Assembly (NCBI RefSeq): GCF_046630445.1
Contig: NC_092341.1
Coordinates: forward strand, 27,356,001-27,420,000
Length of the DNA stretch: 64,000 bases
Source: Rutidosis leptorrhynchoides
Taxonomy: Eukaryota; Streptophyta; Magnoliopsida; Asterales; Asteraceae
Direction: 5' to 3'
The notes beneath the pieces are model-generated. The model was not told where the DNA came from. It was given only the letters and a program-made list of their open reading frames with translations, and made no database searches. The translations under genes were made by a program, and so were the position numbers. The first letter of the stretch is position 1; every line of letters begins with the position of its first letter. Positions 59,454 through 64,000 of this stretch are shown piece by piece.

Positions 59454-61550
59454 GGTTACGCTTATGTAGCTATGGAGAACCAAATCACACGAATCTCTTA
59501 TGAGTCGGCTAAAGCAGGTCTCTGAGAATTCTATCTCACAGGTAAGTATGTACAGTTTTTATTTATTTATTGCTTTTAACCTTTTGATAATAAACGCTGA
59601 ATCGTTCGCTATAAAGTATTAAATTGGTATTCAATAAAATTAGGTATGCGTAACCGAAATTATTAATATCTTATACAAAAATTTATTACATCACTGCGAA
59701 ATTTACCGTTTATTCTTAAGGTATAAATATCTTTAATCAATCAACCCAAAATATTTCAAAAATTCGTCAGGAGTAAAACTAGGTTATGGAACCAAAATTA
59801 CTTTACCAAAAAGAGGGGCGTATATTTTTGATAATATTTGATTGATTAAAGTGGGATAAAAATACCAAAAAAATTTTTAATTTTAATTTTTATCTTGTTT
59901 TTAAAATTAATATATAAATATTAAATTAATATTGTAAATCTTTTTAAGTCAATATATTTAAGTTTGTAAATATATTTTTTTTATAAACTAATATTTTTAA
60001 TATAAGTTTGTAAAATTAAAAATATTAATGATATTTATATGAATTTTTAATTTTATGCATTTTAAATTTAAGTTTGGTGTGAATTTAAAAACAAAAATGT
60101 ACTTTATTTCATTGAGTTAAAAATATGATTTATAAAATTCGTCGTGAGTTGAAGACTAGGTAGTTGAACCGAAATTGCTTTACCCAAGGGAGGGACGAGA
60201 AATTTTGTTATCATTATTTTTAATCTTATTTGAGTTAAAGTATGCCAAAAATATTAAAAAACCCAAAAATCTTTGCTTTTAAAACAAACGCCAATATGTT
60301 TGGAAACTTTGGTAAAATTTAATCATTTTTCTACGCTAATCACCCTCAATAATTTAAATTGTTACTGATTTCTTGCAAATGAGGGCATTGCAAGATCTTA
60401 AGTGTGGGAAGGGGTTAAATTCTTTCGGATTTTTAAGATTTTTAACTTAAACACTTGGTTACCATTAAAAATACTAGTAACGCAGTAGCTGTATTAGAAT
60501 CTAGTCCTCTCTGGTAATAAAGAACAGCTCTAGTCTTATATACTGACTACCCAATTCTAGTAAAAATTTTTAAAATTTTCAATTAAATGAACTCAAAATC
60601 ATGTTTATACATATTTATGAGCGATAAAACTAGGTGTTAACACCGAAATTATTGTTACCTCGGAAAGGACATAAATTGAGAAACAACCCAAAATGTTAGA
60701 ATTCATTTAAAATGGAATAGAGAAAAATAAAAAGGCAAAGAAAGGAAAATAAAAGCCAAGTATGGGAAAAATTTACCAAGTTATTTAGAACATATATCAC
60801 ATATTTTTGTACAAATAATTGAAAATACTTTTGTTTTGGACGATATTAATCAGTTTTACCCAGTTTATTGTAATTTAAAAGGAAGTAAAGTCTTCCGAAA
60901 GAAAAAGAAATGCGCTTCTTGATTTAGGTCAGGAAGTTGTCGTCCAGACCAGTTGTAGAGTCTACGAAAAACCTTGAAAAGTTTTCTCGAAAATCAGCTG
61001 GAAATCCACGGACCTCAGCATCAAACAGGGTCGCCAAGTGGTCAGACTTATCCTAACCATGAGAGGATCTGTCTCGTACAATGGGGGCACCATGCAAATT
61101 AGCTTATAAGACTAATGAATCAGATCCCCAGAAAGGATAATCTCCTTAAAGATCAAAAATCAGCTTTTAAGACTGATATTACTCAATCCTTGAGATTGAC
61201 CTTAAAGATTGAGAATTACAAACTCTTGGAATTCAATGATATCTAAACTCGAGCTTGAACAAGAAAATATTTTGATCAAATTACAAACCGATTTGTTTTC
61301 TGAAAACCCATTTTCAATGCGTTCATTACCATTGAACGTAAAATCCTAGGAATTCACATGGAATTCATTAGGTCACCTGAACCAAATCGGGTATCAACTG
61401 TAAGAACGGTGGTTGCATAGCATGGTCAAAGACAAGACCTTGTGCCAGACCGAAAAACTATAGGGTGATCTTTACTATTGCTCCTACAAAGGATAGTAAT
61501 TGCATCCGACACGATATAGACCATAATCAAAAGCATGTCACGGGACATTG
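59454..61550 (+). other. Athila 3' untranslated region with repeated modules
   Basis: No ORF of note. A module containing ACTAGGT, then GAACCGAAATT and GGGACG-like sequence recurs at about 59.77, 60.14 and 60.62 kb as three diverged copies. 60.9-61.55 kb is less AT-rich and ends at GGGACATTG, where the next LTR-like sequence begins. Confidence 0.5.
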
Positions 61551-63357
61551 TGTCACGACCCTACTTTTTCCGTTATCTTTTACCGTTAATTATTTAACGA
61601 CCGTTAACTGTTAATTGGGTTACGTCATTTCATGACCTATATTATTATTTTAGTAATAATATATTAATTATTATGTGTTATGTGAATATATGTATTCATA
61701 TTTTAAATCGTACGTTTATACGAATCGCGGATTTCTATCCGGCGAATCTTTTCGGTTTTCAAACCAACGGTCGCGTTTTTGGGATATTTAAATCCTATTT
61801 ATTTTAAATATGATATTTTAAGGTCATATAATTATATAGTGTATTTATATTTATTTTTCGTCGCGCGTTTGTTATCTTTCCGAATTTTTAATCTCGTAAG
61901 TGCGTTTTCGCGTTCCGGGACTCGTTCGGGCTTTCGGGCCATCAGGAATTTCACATTTATAAAAATTGGGCAAGTGGGACCCACCTCACTCACCCATTCA
62001 GTCCACCCATGGGGGGGGGGGAGGGAGTATACTCCCCATATTTCTATTTTTTGTTTTATTTTATTTACATTCCTAATTCTATCTAAACCTAAATATTATT
62101 TTTGCTCTCTTTCTCCCTTTTTTTCTTCCTTGGGCAATGACAACCATCACCATAACATCATCATCTTCATCAATTTTCATAGCTTGGATCAAGGATTGTT
62201 ATACATCAACGCGTTCCTCGTTCCGTTCTATACGCGATTATACTTCTCGTTTCTTGATTAGGGTATAAACCCTAACCCTAGAACTTTTAATTTTTCCTTA
62301 CTTTTCTGTATTTTGATGATTTATTAGTAGTATGATGATTATTAGTTGTTGTAATGTTGATTGTATGCGTAGAATTGCTCGTTTACATATGTTTTCGGTT
62401 TGATATAATTTGGACAGCATCTTTTTCGTGTGTTTCTGATATTGTAACTGATGTTGATCATAAAATAAAGTATATAAATGAGTTCCTCTCATCAAGACAT
62501 TAATTTTAGACTCCGGATTCATGCTGTTTCGATTCTCGGAACCCCAATTATGATCAAAGTGGTATTTTGTTAAGATTGAAATGTGATTTTGGTATGAACC
62601 AGGTTTGGTCCGACTTTGTGACTATATTTGGTGACTTTAGGGTGTGTTAGTGTGTTAGGACTAATGGTGGGGTGAACTTTCATGTTCGGGTCATCTCAAT
62701 CCGAGTCACGAATCACCCGTTACGTCCAAAACACGTTTTTGATTGAATTGAAGTCCAAGTGGTGTATTGGCTGTATAACACGACTTGTGGACTGTTCATG
62801 GTGTGTTCTTGAGTGTACCAAAGTGTCGGGTGGTTTGCTTAGGCGGAGATATATGTAAGGCTCGCCGAAAACCGACACCCGGGGCTCAGGATACGACCCG
62901 ATGAACTTTTGATTTAAAACCTTTGACTAATTATGAAACTTATGATATAAATAATGGATTTCATTATCATTTAATTACTTATGATAAAAAAGTAATTATT
63001 ATTATTTACAACTTATGATATATATATTTATTATATCATTTAATTAATATTTATGATTTAATTATCTTTTTAATTAAACATATGATTAATAATACTTCAT
63101 TATTAATGGAAAAATACTTATGATAAGTATTAAACTTATATTATGAGATTACTATTATAAGACTTATAATAAGGATTAATTAATTATTTAATTATTATAA
63201 GGCTTAGTTATTATTTAATTATAATTTAATTATTAAATACTTATGATTTAATAATTATAATTAGAAACTTATGATATGATTAATAATTTATTATTAATTA
63301 ATAATACTTATGATATGATTTAAAAATTATTATTAATTAATAATACTTACATTATGA

Positions 63358-63458
<101 letters not shown>

Positions 63459-63726
63459 TTAAATACTTATGTTATATTAATTATATCATTTAAACTTATA
63501 TTAACTTTAATAATTCATTTTAATTTAATTAAACTTATGTTATGACATAATTAGACATATTTAACTTTAATAAACGTTATAATTTATATTATTATTATAA
63601 CTTACACTTTTAAAATTAACGTTGACCATGTTTGACCAAGGTTGACTTTTGAGTTGACTTTCGATTGAATTTGACTTTTAGGTGACTTTTGTTGACTTTC
63701 TAATTAAGGAAACTTTCCTATCTTAT

Positions 63727-63828
63727 AAACTTTCTAAAAATAGAAACTTTTCAAAAATAGAAACTTTCCAAAAATAGAAACTTTCCAAAAATGGAAACCT
63801 GCTAAAAATAGAAACTTTCTAAAAATAG
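63727..63828. repeat. 17-bp tandem repeat, six units
   Basis: Six consecutive units of AAACTTTCTAAAAATAG with one to four differences, inside LTR-like sequence D. Each unit is close to an inverted repeat (CTTTCTA...TAGAAA), so the array could fold into several alternative hairpins. Confidence 0.85.
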
Positions 63829-64000
63829 AAAGTGTGTGTCCGTAAGCTGTTCCAATCAAACCGATGCATATTGAGTATTGTTCTATGATTACTTGCAACA
63901 TGTACAATAGCTATCATACTAAGACTTGACCTAAGTTAGTTATTTATATCGACCTGCTTTATTTATTGGTCGGCGTTGTGATCATTCCTGATCACTATAC

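Larger units (their letters stand above)
36837..61550 (+). mobile_element. Athila-type Ty3/gypsy retrotransposon, split by element C
   Basis: 5' LTR 36837-38792, primer-binding site TGGTGCCGCTGCCGGGG (tRNA-Asp type, usual for Athila) at 38801, leader, then gag-pol with Athila-type sequence (for example EVFMDDFSVFGDTFE in the RT). A long 3' region reaches 61550, where another LTR-like sequence begins. Element C (40170-53405) sits near the start of gag, flanked by the ATATT duplication. The 3' LTR is not in the window. It is broken, with about half a dozen breaks in the coding region, and older than element C. Confidence 0.85.

Noticed and set aside
61779-62261. 160-codon plus-strand frame
   Set aside because: Lies across a probable LTR promoter and leader, has an irregular hydrophobic composition and matches no family; likely chance.

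Overview
The window looks like a repeat-rich plant nuclear genome. Support comes from intron-containing genes with plant-type exon structure, plant Ty3/gypsy lineages (Athila, Tekay/Del), a plant-type hAT transposon, Helitron 3' ends (hairpin plus CTAG) and degenerate TTTAGGG repeats. From memory, the LTR sequences resemble those of the daisy family (Asteraceae); that assignment is inference. Only two convincing host genes are present, side by side at 18.2-24.4 kb: a DCN1-like cullin-neddylation factor (+, nine exons) and a PPPDE/DeSI-like thiol peptidase (-, three exons). Both act in ubiquitin-like modifier pathways, but nothing in the sequence shows that they are linked functionally.

Left part (1-17.8 kb). 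A minus-strand LTR element (A) enters from the left edge and ends at 3985. It sits in the 5' region of a Helitron that ends at 9004 and carries relics of an AAA+ ATPase gene. Next come an AT microsatellite, a 0.63-kb foldback element and a second candidate Helitron (9877-17767). That Helitron carries a receptor-like kinase exon fragment and a block of degenerate telomere-like repeats. An apparently intact hAT transposon (13764-16945, perfect 8-bp target duplication, 737-aa transposase) has inserted into the telomere-like block.

Right part (26.4-64 kb) is nested retrotransposons. Element B (27073-36633, minus, long LTRs, no pol) lies in an older repeat. An Athila element (+) starts at 36837 and runs to about 61550. 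It is split by element C (40170-53405, minus, Tekay/Del-like gag-pol), which carries two extra ORFs between primer-binding site and gag; one of them encodes a full-length F-box protein. A further LTR-like sequence (D) begins at 61551 and leaves the window.

Most notable observations: (1) a pair of 16-bp palindromes (type CCATGCGATCGCATGG) on a 32-bp period, placed 21-22 bp upstream of the TATA box in the LTRs of two different retrotransposon families; (2) the F-box gene and a companion acidic ORF carried by element C; (3) a small two-helix membrane-protein ORF with its own TATA box, antisense inside element B; (4) a short hairpin (CGGGTAG-TAC-CTACCCG type) repeated at gene boundaries of elements A, B and C.
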